Counted from the first letter of the stretch, positions 1-12,850 are shown. The stretch: 64,000 nucleotides of DNA from Geosiphon pyriformis (GCA_016748015.1 JAAOMT010000420.1:226602-290601), one strand, 5' to 3'. Translations and numbers: made by a program. Notes: a model not told the origin generated them from the letters alone.

Positions 1-572
1 TCTATCCAGGCCTAAAGTCACTAACAGTTTACTGAAATTGGTAGCTAATCAATTTTAAAACGTTAGTTAAATTTTTGGAGATTTTCCAAGTGCAATATTT
101 AAAGAAATTGGTTTTTTGAATTATTTGATATTTTATTTCTTTTTGTGTGTGTAAGAATGGTTCTAAGTGATAAATCTAAAGTAAGATACATTTTCTTGAA
201 GAGAGAAGCTCTTCTTTTATACAACTTGTCATAACACTATTCTATGAACTCGAACTTTGCTATTTTCTACAATTTTGTTGAACTAAAGATACATTTTGGC
301 AAACTACAAGTTATTTCTGCAAACTATTAGATATTTTGGTGAACTATCAATTATTTCAGCAAATTTTTACAAATTTTGACAAACTTTTTGAATGTTATAT
401 AGTTTGGGGTATTGTATGATTGATCATTGCAATTAGGTTATTAGTTAAATGATAATTTTGGACATTTTGCTAATGTAATAAGTGATAATTTGAAACGATA
501 ATATATGCTAATTAATAATAGGAATAAAGATAATGTTATGCTAAATAATATCTCTAATTTCGTCTGGTAACA
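1..572 (-). repeat. 3' LTR of element A (partial)
   Basis: The LTR's TGTTACC terminus reads on the minus strand at 572-566. The sequence matches the start of the other LTRs down to the window edge, including the GAAAT-containing degenerate repeats (about 250-400) and the TATAAAA-containing segment (about 212-224). About 400 bp lie outside the window. Confidence 0.9.
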
Positions 573-1260
573 TAACCTCCTCTTCAAGACTGAGCTCCAT
601 CAAAATCCAAGTACTGTCTGTAATTTCCAGATAATAATCCAAAATTATTGAAGAAATTTGGTCTGAAAATTGTTGAAATTTCAGTTCTATGAGCTTTTCA
701 ATGTATTGAATCTTCAAAGGTTGTAAAATTAGGTTTTGTAGGACATTTTCACAGGTGTGGAATAGATCATAAAGTCTAAGAGCAGCTCTAAGCTTGTAGT
801 GACTGTTTGTTGGTCCAGCTGTTGTCTTGAATTTGTTGTGGAGTTGTTTCTGAATAGCTTCTTTTGTGAGATTTGCTGTTGTAAGTTCCAGTTTTCATTT
901 GTAGAGTGTTTTTCCAATGTGGAAATATCTATAGATTGGAGGGTATTCAGTGCTTTTCTTATTGAGACACAGTTGAAGTCTTTATTGAATTGTAACATTT
1001 AGTGGAATACTAATTGAAGTGAGTATTAAGTTTTCTCTTAAAGCAAGCTTTAAAAGTTCTGGCAGATGAATTCCAGAATAATTTTTTGTGTTCTTCTTAT
1101 ACGAGTGATATTTTCATGCATTTGGGGCTAAATTTGTAACTACTTCTGTTTGGGTATAATTAATGTGGTTTCCAGTAACAGTAATGGATAATTCGGGTAT
1201 TGTTTTTAAAGCTAACTTTAATTTTTGGAATAATTGTTGAATGTTTTGAGGAATAATCAT
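541..1260 (-). pseudogene. Accessory ORF ('ORF3') of element A, degenerate
   Basis: The frame of 240 codons including the stop starts at ATG 1260 and ends at TAG 541-543, inside the 3' LTR. It matches the equivalent frames in B (20065-20786) and C (31191-31910) along its length. It starts about 120 bp downstream of the integrase stop. Several internal stops are present, of the CAA-to-TAA type. There is no signal peptide, membrane segment, zinc finger or other motif I recognise. The C-terminus is acidic (LEEEVMLPDE), and those codons overlap the polypurine tract and the LTR start. Its function is unknown. Confidence 0.7.
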
Positions 1261-1382
1261 TATAAGAGATTTAAAAATAAAAGAAAATTATTTTTGGTGT
1301 ATGAGTTTTTATATTATTTTTGTTTTGTTTTTGTGAGATTGTTTCTAAATTATAAGGAGATAACTATAATAATAAATTTAAA

Positions 1383-4300
1383 TTAAGTGTTCAAGTTGGA
1401 GGGTTGTTCAATAACAACTATTGGTTCTAAATTTCAGAGAATATCTTTGGGATTGATTAAAAGGGAATGTGTACCAATTTGTAAAATTAATGATTCAAGA
1501 TTGTTTCTAGAATTATAGTGTTTCAAACAATCTCTATGTACAACTTTTGCTAGGATTTTGTCATCAAGTCTTAGCTTGTATAATTCATTGCCTAGAATTT
1601 CATGGATAAAAATGGTCTATCCTATTTATTTTTAAATTTTCCACTTCATTGTTTTTCAGCTTTAGTTCTGTGTAAGAGAACTTTGTTTCCAATTTAAATT
1701 TATTGGTAACTGGAGGCAATTTGTTGTCATGCTGTTCTTTTTGTTGAGCTTGGAAGTGTCTAATATGGGTGGCTGCTATTTGTTGTTTTCCTTCCAACGT
1801 GCTAAGCAGAGTGTAGGCTCTTCATTGTAGTGTTTTCTGAAAGTTGTCTTTATTAATTGGTTGTACTGAGTATGTTTCTATTGTGAAACTAATTGGTAAT
1901 ATTGTTGTCTTTCTGTAGGTTAAATCAAATAATGTGTGTTTTGTGGTATCTTGTTTTAGTGTTTTATATGCTAGTAACACTAATGGAATAAAGAGATCTC
2001 ATTCTTGCTCAAAATTGGTTGAGACTTTGGCTAATGATTTACACAATGTTTTGTTGAAACATTCTACAAGTCCATTTGTTTGTGGATGGTAGGGCGAAGA
2101 TAATGGTCTCTTAACATTAAATCATTCACAAATTTCCTGGATTAAATTGTTCACAAAATGTGTTCTTTGATCAGATAAAAGTTTTATTAGGCATTTATGT
2201 CTACAAATAATGTCTTTGTAGATGAAATTTGCTACTGATTTTGCATCTGCTCGTTGAATGGTTCTGGCTTCGGGCCATTTGGTAAGATAGTCTACAGCTA
2301 CTGCAATATAACAGTTTCTTTGGTTTGTGATAAGTAGTGGTCTGACTAAATTGATACCAACTCGGTCAAAAGACTGTGCAATTTTGATTGGATTTAAAAG
2401 TTCTGTAGGACAAGTTCCTCCTCTTCTTTAACAACTATCATAAGACTTAATGTATTCATGAATGTCTTTTCTCATTTGAAGCCAAAAATAATATTCTAGT
2501 GTTTTCTGGGTGGTGCTGTCTTTTCCTAGGTGTGCTAATAAAGGGTCTGAGTACATGTTATATAAAATGGTTTCTTTTTTATGTTCTTGTATTAATCTGA
2601 GTGGATTGTCTGGGTTTCTGAAGTTTTGATAATAAATCATGTTGTTGTGTAAGAGGTATTGTTTGGCTTGTTGTTGTAACTAATGTTTTTTATCTGGAGA
2701 CCAATCTGTTGGGATTGTTAATGTCTCCAAATATTGTTTAAGATTGTTGTAGTTTTCAGGATTCATTGTTTGTTGTTTTGTTATTAATTCAAATGGGTGT
2801 TGGTTTTGTATTTTAATCTTGTCTTATTCTTAAGTGACAATCAACATTGGTGTGGAGTTTTCCTGGTTTGTGGTGTATAATGTATTGGTAGTTGGTTAAA
2901 AATTCTGTCCATCAGGTTTGTTTTGCATTTAGCTGAGTGTTTTTGTTCTGAAGCCATTTGAGTTCAATATTATCAGTGATAATATCGAATTTTTTGGGTC
3001 TGAGGTAAAAGTTGAAGTGATATAGGGCCCAGATTACTGCTGCAGTTTCTAATTCTGTTGTAGGGTAGTTCTTTTTGGCTGGTTTCAATGTCCTGCTAGC
3101 ATAAGCAATTACTTACTCATTTCCATTGTCATTTAACTGTGATAAGATGGCACCAAAAACAGTATAAAAGGCATCTGTTGTTAACTGGAATTGGTTGCTA
3201 AAATCTGGGTAGACAAGAATTGGAGCTGTCATTAATTTTTCTTTGAGGATTTCAAATGCGTTTTGGTGTCCAGCAGTCTATTTGTATTCGACATTTTTGG
3301 TGGTAAGCTGGTTGAGAGATTTTGCAATTTCTGAGAATCTTTTGATAAATTTCCAATAGTAGGAGGCTAACTCTATGAATCCTCTTAGTTCTGTAGTGTT
3401 TTGAAGAGTTTTGAAGTTTTTGACAATGCTGATTTTTCCAGGATCTGGTTTGATTCCATTTTTACTAACGATATAACCAAGGAAGGCCAAGCTTGTTTTT
3501 CCAAAGTAGCATTTTTTGATGTTGAGTTTCAGTTCTGCTTTTCGTAATTGTTGAAAAACTTCTCGTAGGTGTTTTAAGTGTAATTCGAACAATGGAAAAT
3601 AAACATCAGTATCGTCAAGATAAATGACTACTGACTTTTAAAGGAGTTTTTTGTACACAATATCTATTAATCTCTGAAATGTTGCTGGTGTATTGCATAA
3701 TCTGAAAGGCATTATATTGAATTCATAATTTTCTCTTTGAGTGGTGAATGTTGTTTTGGAGCAATCTTTGAGATCTATGGCAACTTGTTAGTATCTACTC
3801 TCTAAATCTAATGTCGAAAAGTATTTGGCCTTTTCAAGGGCATCCAACATATTATCAATTTGGGGAAAAGGATAGGCATCTCCAATGGTAACACCATTGA
3901 GTTGTCAATAATCAACACAAAATCGTATCTTTCCATTTTTCTTTTTAACTAGGACCACAGGTGAGGCCCATGGATTCATTGATGGCTGAATAAGCCTATT
4001 GTTAAGCATCCGTTGTATTTTATTTCAGATAAATTGGTGACTTTCTGGAGTGACTCAGTAGGCTTGTTGTCGCCTTAGTTTGGCATTTCCAGTATAAATT
4101 TGGTGTTGTACCAAATCAGTTCTTCCTAGGTTATTGTTGTTCTCAGTGAAAATATCGGCAAATTCTGCTATTAGCTCTTTAAGCTGTTTTTGCTGGTATG
4201 GTTCTAGTTGTCTCATGTTGATTCGAGATAGTTTTTCCATAACAACATGGTAGATTTTGGAGCTTGGTCTAGGACTAATTTTTGGTAAAAAGTGTTTGAT

Positions 4301-7300
4301 GATTTCTGAGAAATTTAAAACTATTTGGGATTGTTCTCACTGAAAAATGTTGCTGTGAATAACTCTTATTTCTAACTTGTTCAACAAAATAATGGGTTGA
4401 TGGTTGAGATTGTAAAAAGTAACTTGGACTTTCTTTGCTCCTCTTGGAACATAGATGTTTGGAATTGAAATGTTGTGTTTTAAGCAAATTTGTTCATTGG
4501 ATTTGAAGATTTGTTGGGTAGTCATAGAGTTTTCACATGTGTAAACTTTGTGATGTTCTTCAAAGGGTGGAATGGTAATTGGTTGTAGAAGTTGTAGAAG
4601 CTGGTGAAATTCTTTCTGTTCATTGAGAGCTATGTTTACTGGAACTGTGAATCATCCAGTTGAACCAAAACCTTGTGTTCCTCTTTCGCTTTTTCCCAAT
4701 TGTTCTCTTTGATTGACTAACTGTAAACCCGAAATGTTGATTAAGAGTAAATAGATAACTTGAGCAATTTTTTTGGCATGTTCAATTTTGAAAGATTTAT
4801 CAGTTTCATTTTGGAGTATTATTGTTATGTTACCAATATATCCAGCATCAATTATTTCTCCTCTGACATTAATTCCTTTACTTGCCAAAGAGGACTGGGA
4901 GACAATTTGAATCATTGCTCCTGGCAGGATTTTGAGGGCAATTTTGAGGTTGATTTTTGTGAGAGATTTGGGTTTGAGAACAAAAGTATCCTTGTTTGGA
5001 TATCTTAGGTCATATCCAGCATCAATTTCATATGCTTTTTTGGATTTTATTCCTTGTCTGTTGTTGTTGAAGTATTTGAGTTGTAAGGCAGGCTGATTTT
5101 CGATGAGATAGATGGGTGTTGCTTCAATTTCTTCTGTTGCTTCAGGTTCTCCAAATTCAATTTCGTTTTCATCATTTTCACTGGGTAGGGGAATGCTAAG
5201 AGCATAGCATTCAGGGCACTATTGCTCATCGCAAGGCATTATGCATTCTTCACACAATTTAATGTTTATTTGCTCTAGCCATTAAGCTTGAGCTTCTTTG
5301 GTTGGATAAGTGTGACTGGCAATTTGGTGATATACTTTTACTTCATTTTCATAGTTGTATCCAGCGATTTCAAAGGTGTATGCAATGTATTCTGATTCTT
5401 TCATTTGACGAACATTTTCTTGAGTGGCTCCATTGATTAAAGCTATTGCTAGATTGAAAATCATTTTGGCATCATAAGGGTAATAGTACAATTTGTTAAG
5501 AGCGCTGTTGTAAGCAGCATTGAAAGGGGTTCCTTTTGTTACTTTTTCTGAGATTAAAAGAGCATATTGGCATGTTTGATCGCAGACTCCTCCTCTGAAT
5601 GCAACATTAATCCAGTTACATTCATCAGGTAATTGTTCTCCACAAGTCAAACAGGGTGTTTCGTCCCATTTTTCACTTCTTTTAACTAGGTGTTCTCATA
5701 GTTCTCAGTGACAGGATTTGCAATAGTAACAGATATAGTTTCCATATTCTTCCTCGGGTGAAATACAAGCTCTCATTGATGAGAGTTTCTTGTGGCAATC
5801 TTTGTATTTGAATGGAATGTAAGGATGTTGTTTTCATGGTTCTGGTTTTAAATAGAGGACATTCCATCTGGATGTCACTGGTTCTTTTGTTTCAAGAGAA
5901 TCGTTTGTTGAAAAATACTGTTGTTCAGTTTCATCAGCCCAATTGGAGGTTGATCCAAGTGCCATAAATGTTTTAATGATGGGTTTTTCTTCTTCCAGTT
6001 CGAATTCAAAAGCTGGGGCTTTTTCAGAGCATTTGTTGAATGTACCACAAGTGGCAGGTATCTGGGCGTGTTGTTCTTGATAAGAGATTGTTAACTCTTG
6101 TGTCTCCCAATTCAAATTAGCATTGGCTTTTTGGAGCCAATTGTTTCCAATGAGAGCTTGGTATTGGAGAGCATCCATGACCAGAACTTTGACTGGAATG
6201 GTGATTCTGTTAATTGTGAATGGGAAGTTGTCAATTTCTCCTACTGGAGTCTTTTTCATGCCATCAGCAGTGACAATGATTGTCTAAGCTGGTCAGTCAA
6301 TGTTTCTTTTTAGCTGCTGCATCAATTGATATGTAATGATGCTTCTAGCAGATCCACTGTTTAGGATCAAGTGAATTGGCTTTTTTTCTGCTTCAGCTTC
6401 TGTGTATATTGCAGTGATGGCTTTTTGCTCGTTAGCTGCTGCATTGCTAAGCAAGAATGGTGATTTATTTGCTTCAAATTCAAAAGGGAATATATCTGAA
6501 AGATTGGTATTTTCAGCAATTCTGGCTGGTGGGATTGTGGTAGAAGTATAGGAAGGGTTTTGTTGTTGTGCTGCAGCTCTACCTTCTGAGAGTGCAGTAT
6601 GGCGAAAATCCTGTTCTTCTGGCATCATAAGATAACTAGGTTGAGTATAATAGTAGTTGGGTTTTGGTTGAGCTGAATTTTGGGGAACTAATTGGTTGTT
6701 CGAATTGATTCTATTGTTGTTTACTTGGTATTGGTTTTGTGGTGTGAACTGATTTTGTGGAATCAATCTTCAAGCAGGAACTTGATAATGTTGTATGAGT
6801 GGTTGTTGGTATTGCTGTTGGATTGGCTGTGGGGTGGGCTGATAATAGTTACTTTGGTATTGGGGTCTTGGTAGATAATAAGCTGGTGGTGGTGGTTGAT
6901 AATAAAATTGCTGTAATGGAGGGTAATGTTGATTACTCCTATTTTGTTGGTCTCATTGTAGCTTTCTGCAATTTTTTTTCCAGTGGCCAGGAATTCTACA
7001 GTAATGGCAATTTTGAGGCTGGTTATTAGAAAGTGGTGCAAAGTTATTTTAATTTTGTCTTTGGGGTGGTTGATATCTTTGGAGTTGTTGTTGTTGTTAT
7101 TGGTTGGTGAAGTAGTTTTCAACTTTCTTGGTTAATTGGTCAATTTTTTTTTCAGCTGCTGAGCTGGTTTCTCCAATAGCCAGGTTAACAAGTTTGGTAC
7201 AGTTGGCTTTTTCCATGGCCATTTCATAGTTTTTCGCCTGTTGAATAGCAGTGGCTAAATCTTCTGGTGCATGTGGGTGAACTTTTTTAATAAGTTTGTC

Positions 7301-8443
7301 TTTTAGTCCAGCAATGAATTGATCCAAGATTTGTGTATTGGAGTAGTATTTATTGGTTTTTAATTGCCGAATCCTTCTAAGCAGTTTGTTGAATTTCCCA
7401 AGATAGGTCATAACTGATTCACTTGGTTCTTGCTTGATATTTCGGAACCAATTTCAAATGGTAATGGAAGTGTTATTGTCAGTGAACTGTTCTAGAAAAG
7501 CAGTTTTGAATGCTTCTCAATATTCTGGTGGGGCTTCCAAGTTTTCAAACCATTCACCAGCTGTTCTTTATAAGAAGTATGAAATTGTTTTTAACATTCT
7601 AGCAGTGTTCCAATCATTTGCATCTCCTGCTTTTGAGACTTTGTCAAGCCATTCTTGAAGACTGGTTTCACTGTCTTCTCTTGTGAATTCAGGGATTTTT
7701 GCAATATATGTGGAGGTCATTTCTTCTTTATTTTCTGAGTCTTCTATTTCTTGTTCTGATTCAGTCTCTTCACTTCAATTTTCTGCTAAGTAGTCAATAA
7801 GGTTTGTGTTAATTAATATTGGTTTCTGTTGTTGAATAGGGCTTTTGGGTAACTGAAAATCTTCTATTCTTGAAAACTGAATAAGTGGTGAGCTTGGTGT
7901 TTACAGTTGAGCAAATGAAGCTGGAAATGGTGTGATTGAGAGTGGTAATTTAAAGCTGGCTCCTTGTTCTGGAGTTTGTAAATGTTTGGCAATAGTTTTA
8001 AGTGTATTGGGAATAGTTCTGAGTTTTTGTTTTCTTTTTCCTTTTCCTTCTTCTGTTTCCAATTCAAAACTAAGAGAAAATTTCTGTTCTACTGAATAAT
8101 TCTCTTTACAATACTGAATGATATTGAAGTTGAGTTCTTGGAAGTATGTTTCAAGTGTTTGACTGTTAAAATCCTGAGTGTTTAGACAAGAGTGATGTAC
8201 TAAGCTTTCATATAAGTTGTGTCTAACTTCTGAAATATTGTAGTCTCCAAAAAGATAATTGTTGATGTGATTTTCAATGTACTGGTAAAGTGTTTTCTTG
8301 AATGTTTCAATTCCATCTAGAATGTTAAATCTCTGTTTGCAGTGGGTGTAGATTGACTGATAATACTCTAGAGTTCTTGAATCTGTTTGAGTTGCCACTT
8401 TTGAAGTTGTTGTCACTGTGTTATTTCCGTGGAAAAGTACCAA
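1383..8443 (-). pseudogene. gag-pol polyprotein of element A, broken
   Basis: Gag, protease, Cys-rich domain, dUTPase and RT all lie in the same minus-strand frame, so the ancestral product was one continuous polyprotein with no gag/pol frameshift. The frame changes by an indel between RT and integrase. Visible landmarks are Gag (about 8443-6750); a CCHC knuckle near 7000 (C-HY-C-RIPG-H-WKKN-C, intact here); a protease motif in which the expected DSG reads NSG (about 6370); the Cys-rich domain (about 5800-5200); dUTPase (about 5075-4650; its motifs 2 and 3 carry R-to-Q, G-to-E and D-to-N changes); RT (about 4000-3600); RNase H (about 3200-2830); and integrase (about 2650-1900). The stop is at 1383-1385. 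No chromodomain is seen after the integrase. Confidence 0.9.
8427..8442 (-). other. Primer-binding site of element A
   Basis: TGGTACTTTTCCACGG reads on the minus strand 2 nt inside the 5' LTR. It is a transition-decayed version of the B and C site (TGGTGCTCTCCCACGG). The initial TGG would pair with a tRNA CCA end. I could not assign the tRNA. Confidence 0.65.
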
Positions 8444-8444
8444 A

Positions 8445-9420
8445 TATTACTGGAGGTTTTTGGTCTCTTTTTAGCTCTTGTATGTTTGTTGTAATGCTAT
8501 TAATTCACAACTATGGGAAGTGTTTGAACCTTCGATAACTGAATTTATCCTCAAATTATCTCCTATAATTTGAATTGCTGGATTTATAGTAGAATAGCCA
8601 ATTCCATGCCAGTTACTTTATGTAGTTATGTTGTAGTAAATGTCAACTCTTTCCCAGGAATTGCTTGTCTGGAAGCTCACTAAAATGTGTAGTTACTTTG
8701 CTGTAAAAGTCAACTCTTCTACAAAAATCTTGTCTGTAGGCTACCTTAATGATTGTAATAAGAAAATACAAGAAAATAAAAGAAATGTAAAAGAAATAGA
8801 ATTCTGTCAAAGGAAACATTTTCTATCCAGGCCTGGAGTTACTAACAGTTTACTGAAATTGGTAGCTAATTAATTTCAAAACATTAGTTGGGTTTTTGGA
8901 GATTTTCCAAGTGCAATATTTAAAGAAATTGGTTTTTTGAATTATTTGATATTTTATTTCTTTTTGTGTGTGTAGAAATGGTTCTAAGTGATAAATTTAA
9001 AGTAAGATACATTTTCTCAAAAAGAGAAGCTCTTTTTTTATACAACTTGTCATAACACTATTCTATAAACTTGAACTTTGCTATTTTCTACAATTTTGCT
9101 GAACTAAAGATACATTTTGACAAACTACAAGTTATTTCTGCAAACTATTAGATATTTCAGTAAACTATTAATTATTTCGGCGAATTTCTACAAATTTTGG
9201 CGAACTTTTTGAATGTTACATAGTTTGGGGTATTGTATGATTGATCATCACAATTAGGTTACATTTGTGTTATGTACAAATTGGGTTATTAGTTAAATAA
9301 TAATTTTGGACATTTTGCTAATGTAATAAGTGATAATTTGAAATGATAATATATGCTAATTAATAATAGGAATAAAGATAATGTCATGCTTAATAATATC
9401 TCTAATTTTGTCTGATAACA
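8445..9420 (-). repeat. 5' LTR of element A
   Basis: This is a 976-bp LTR read on the minus strand. Its outer end reads TGTTATC (expected TGTTACC) at 9420-9414. Its inner end reads GTAATA where other copies have GTAACA, so both termini are decayed by transitions. It aligns with the partial LTR at 1-572. Confidence 0.92.
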
Positions 9421-10662
9421 TTGTATTAGAGTCAGCCCTTTAAACAACTTTTTGGCAGGTGTGGTTTGTATTTTTTCTGGGTGTGATTTGTCTTTGGGTG
9501 GCTTTCTGGCTGGTGTTTTTTGTCTTTGAAGTGGTACTCCTATGTCTCTAGTTCTCGGTGAGATGATTTTCTTCAAATGTGTCTCTTCTCTCAGGCATTA
9601 TGATATTGCCTTCATAGAACAGCTTTGTGACTGGAATGGCATTGTTTTTGATTGGGCAATTTTCAGGCATTGAAAAAGACTGGATTCCCCTGGCCCAGTC
9701 TTCTCCTGGTTTGATCTCTCTGTTCGTTTTATTGGTGGTATAGCTTTTCTTTCTGGTTGTTCTTCTCATGAAGGTGGTTGTGGCTCTTCTGACATTTGTT
9801 AGTCTCTTGGTTTTGGTGTTATTTGTAATGATTTGTTGAATGTTGGTGCCACCCACCTCTCTGTTTACACAGATGGATCACTAAGTAACTTGGACATTGT
9901 TGACATGTTGGCTTATGCTGCAGTTTTCTTTGAGGACATTAATTTGGGTCTGGGTGTGGGAGTTTCTGGTTTGGTTTCTTCTACTTTGATGGAGTTGCAG
10001 GCCATTGCTTTAGCTCTTGAGTGTGTTCCTTCTTTTTGTTTGGTTGACTTGTTCTTGGACAGCCGGCAGCTATAGATGCTTGCAGATTGGAGTCTTTATC
10101 AGTTGGCCCTGATTTCAGGAATTGTTGTTGGATTGAGCATCGTCACATCACCAATGTCATTTGTCGCAAAAATTTGGATGTTAATTGGATTAAGGTTGAG
10201 AGCCATTCAGGTGTTTTAGACAACAAATGTGCTGATGTGCTGGCTAAAGATGCTGCCCTTTCTGCCTGACACCTGCCCCACTTGGTCAGTGAGAGGTTTT
10301 TGAAGGCTGGTATTGATACGGTTTCTGGTAATTCAAGACATTTTGTTTGTGACGTATTCAGATCAATCTATTACACGTGTTGGAAGGTTGGTTCTGGTTC
10401 CCGGGTTGTTCTAGGTTGTTTGTGTGCTGATATTGACTGGCTGAAGTCTTTTTTGGTGTGACACCCGAATTCTCACATAGCAATTGGTTTTACTAGTATT
10501 TGGATAGCTGGCTTTCATACATATTTCATGAAAGCCCTTCATCATCATCTTTCTGTAGCTGTGCAAAAGTGTCTGTATGATAGAGGTTATCCCAATGTAG
10601 TTTGTTTGTTCTGTGGTGAGGTTGAAGTCTCAGATCATGTCTTTTCTTGCTCTTCTGACACT
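9421..10662 (+). pseudogene. LINE 3' half, segment 1: post-RT region, RNase H, zinc finger
   Basis: The plus-strand frame starts immediately at the edge of element A (IRVSPLNNFLAG). It continues through a linker to an RNase H domain, with VYTDGS near 9860, ELQAIALALE near 9993, LDSRQL near 10055 (family usually DSQ) and the C-terminal HSGVLDNKCADVLAK near 10203. A zinc-binding motif, CLFCGEVEVSDHVFSC, follows at about 10603-10650. In-frame stops and a small indel near 10075 break it. The order RNase H then CCHC-like zinc finger is typical of fungal RNase H-bearing LINEs. The RT lies upstream and is lost beyond A. Base composition is less AT-rich than the other LINE in the window. Confidence 0.85.
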
Positions 10663-11048
10663 GTTATGGGTAAACTTGGTGGGTATGGGAAATAGTAATG
10701 TTTGGTGCTCTCAATTATTGATGATGTGTTTTCTGTATAATTTTGTTGGCTATAGTCTTGATTATCAGTCTCTGAAAATCTATTCCTGGATGTGAATTTA
10801 TCTGTTGAGTTTTTTGGTTATAAGACACAGAGTTTGTCTTTTGTCAATTACAATATTTTTCGTAAATGTGAGCTTTCTTCTCCGAGTTAACGAGTGCAGT
10901 TGTTAGGGTCTGGCATTGTCTTTTTGCCCTTCTGGTAAGCTAACAAGATAATGTTAATATCCAAAACTTAAGGGGAGCTTCTCTTTTTTACCAGGCTATC
11001 ACGAAGTCTATTCTCAGACAGTTGATTTTACTATGTTGCTGCTCCACC

Positions 11049-11112
11049 AAAATAGACAGAAAAAGAAAAAAAAAGAAAAAAGAAAAGAAAAAGAAAGAGA
11101 GAAAAGATAAAT
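11049..11112 (+). repeat. A/G homopurine tract
   Basis: About 60 bases are almost purely A and G, in blocks of A4-A9 separated by single G. It lies in the middle of the 1.07-kb insert. It could be low-complexity sequence, a decayed poly(A) tail or a polypurine tract. The sequence alone does not decide. Confidence 0.8.
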
Positions 11113-11504
11113 TAGTATCGTCAATTGCCGTGATCAAGAGTGATTGGTCCAAATTGTTAATAGATTTGAGGCGGTTATGCTAAAAGCATCTGTCCTAGAA
11201 TGGAGGGACGAGACAAGAGTTAATTTATGTAAATTCCATGAAGTTCGAGAACATGAATTCATGATTCTGATTTCTTTTAATAATTGGTTTATTTCAGAAG
11301 ATGAAATAGAGAAGATAATAAAGGATGAAGGGGTATGGATATTTAATTCTTGTCTAGAGGTTTGTATCTATCTGTCTGTCTTTTCTCACTTCTACAACTA
11401 CTTGCTTTTATACATTCTTTTGGTTTTACAGGATTGCTTTCAATTGTCTTGCTATTACTAGCTATTGCTTTGTTGTTTCTGTTATTGTTTCATTTTTCTA
11501 TATT

Positions 11505-11690
11505 ATCGCTAGTTATCCTATGTTATAACATATTATCTGATGTTATTACATGTTATTCTGTGTTATTCTGCATTATAACACATTATCCTACGTTATTGCG
11601 CACTATTCTGTGTTATAGCACATTATCCTACGTTATAATGTGTTATCCAATATTATTGCACATTATTTTGTGTTATGTTACATTTTGGTC
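11505..11690. repeat. Degenerate tandem repeat, 15-16 bp unit
   Basis: Units resembling CATTATCCTACGTTAT repeat about ten times with transitions and small indels. A plus-strand frame is open across it but consists of repeated C-Y-T-I-L residues, so I do not treat it as a gene. Confidence 0.75.
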
Positions 11691-11736
11691 ATGTTTTTTC
11701 ATAACTTTGGATTGGTTTTTCAACTCGGGTAACAAC

Positions 11737-11866
11737 GCTGATATTCGCGCTGATTTGTTGGACACTTATGCAGCTGTCTGAGAGGTGCATTCTGGTCTGT
11801 CTTGCTCTTTTTTGTGTGTATCACAGTTGTTGTTAACTTGCATTTCAGATGTAACTGTCAGTATGA
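11737..11866 (+). pseudogene. LINE 3' half, segment 2
   Basis: The short stretch between the 1.07-kb insert and element B reads ADIRADLLDTYAAV, then a TGA stop (CGA or TGG expected), then a run ending ...CISDVTVS at the B insertion point. It joins in frame to the segment beginning 21737. Confidence 0.8.
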
Positions 11867-12848
11867 TGTTACCAGACAAAATTAGAGATATTGTTTAGCA
11901 TGAAATTACCCTTATAAATCTTATCATTAATTAGCATATATTATCGTTTCAAATTATCACTTATTATATTAGCAAAATGTCTGAAATTATCATTTAATTA
12001 ATAACCCAATTTGTACATAACACAAATATAACCTAAGTGCAATGATCAATCATACAATACTCTGAAATATGTAACATTCAAAAGTTCACCAAAATTTGTA
12101 GAAATTTGCTGAAATAATTGATAGTTTACTGAAATATCTAATAGTTTGTAGAAATAACTTGTAGTTTGCCAAAATGTATCTTTAGTTCAGCAAAATTGTA
12201 GAAAAGAGCAAAGTTCAAGTTCATAGAATAGTATTATGACAAGTTGTATAAAAGAAAAGCTTCTCTCTTCGAGAAAATGTATCTTACTTTAGATTTATTA
12301 CTTAGAACTATTCCTACACACACAAAAAAAAATAAATACCAAATAATTTAAAAAACCAAATTCTTTAATTATTGCACTTGGAAAATCCCCAAAATCCAAC
12401 TAACGTTTTGAAATTGATTAGCTACCAATTTCAGTAAACTGTTAGTGGCTCCAGGCCTGAATAGAAAACGTTTCTCTTAACAGAATTCTATTTCTTTTAC
12501 ATTTCTTTTATTTTCTTTCTTTTATTTTCTTATTCTAATCATTAAGGTAGCCTACAGATGAGATTCTTGTAGAAGAGTTAACTTTCACAGCAAAGTAACT
12601 ACACATTTTTAGTGAGCTTCCAGACAAGCAATTCCTGGGAAAAAGTTGACATTTACTACAACATAATTACACAAAGCAACTGGCACAAAACTGGCCATTC
12701 TACTTATAAGCCCAGCAGTTCAAATTATAGGAGATAATTTGAAGATAAATTCAGTTATCGGAGGTTCAAACACTTCCCATAGTCATAAATTAACAGCATT
12801 ACAATAAACATACAAGAGCTAAGAAGAGACCAAAAACCTCCAGTAACA
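11867..12848 (+). repeat. 5' LTR of element B
   Basis: This 982-bp repeat runs from TGTTACC to AGTAACA. It includes a set of degenerate GAAAT-containing repeats (about 12075-12200) and a TATAAAA at 12247-12253. It aligns with 20755-21736. Confidence 0.94.
12247..12253 (+). promoter_or_regulatory. Candidate LTR TATA box (element B)
   Basis: TATAAAA sits about 380 bp into the LTR. It is preserved at the same place in the LTRs of C (23380-23386) and the solo LTR, and is followed by a conserved AAGCTTCTCTCTTCGAGAAA-like segment. It is a likely core promoter by position; no transcript evidence is available. Confidence 0.5.
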
Positions 12849-12850
12849 TT

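Larger units (their letters stand above)
1..9420 (-). mobile_element. Ty3/gypsy-like LTR retrotransposon copy A (left end outside window)
   Basis: The element runs right to left: 5' LTR 8445-9420, primer-binding site 8427-8442, gag-pol about 8443-1383, accessory ORF 1260-541, then the first 572 bp of the 3' LTR, which is cut by the window edge. Domain order is Gag, CCHC knuckle, protease, Cys-rich domain, dUTPase, RT, RNase H, integrase. The right flank at 9421 is LINE coding sequence, so A is inserted in the same LINE that B interrupts. The target duplication cannot be checked because the left end is missing. It is related to B and C by colinear sequence along its whole length. Internal stops and one frame change between RT and integrase make it non-functional as it stands. 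Confidence 0.93.
10663..11736. mobile_element. Unassigned 1.07-kb insert in the LINE, possibly a solo LTR
   Basis: LINE coding sequence stops after ...FSCSSDT and resumes with ADIRADLLDTYAAV at 11737. The insert can be framed to begin TGTTATGGG and end CGGGTAACA, with near-matching 4-bp flanks (ACAC and ACGC), as an LTR insertion would leave. The boundaries are approximate by a few bases. It contains a purine run and a 15-16 bp degenerate tandem repeat, listed separately. No coding domain is recognisable, although several short frames are open. Confidence 0.5.

Noticed and set aside
6692-7029. Val/Gly/Leu-rich frames on the plus strand
   Set aside because: They are antisense to the Gln/Asn/Pro/Tyr-rich Gag tail of element A; the same shadows appear in B (14341-14702) and C (25361-25678).
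9548-9856. Minus-strand 102-codon frame (Lys/Arg/Thr-rich)
   Set aside because: It is the antisense of the LINE frame, which reads through the same bases on the plus strand with family motifs.
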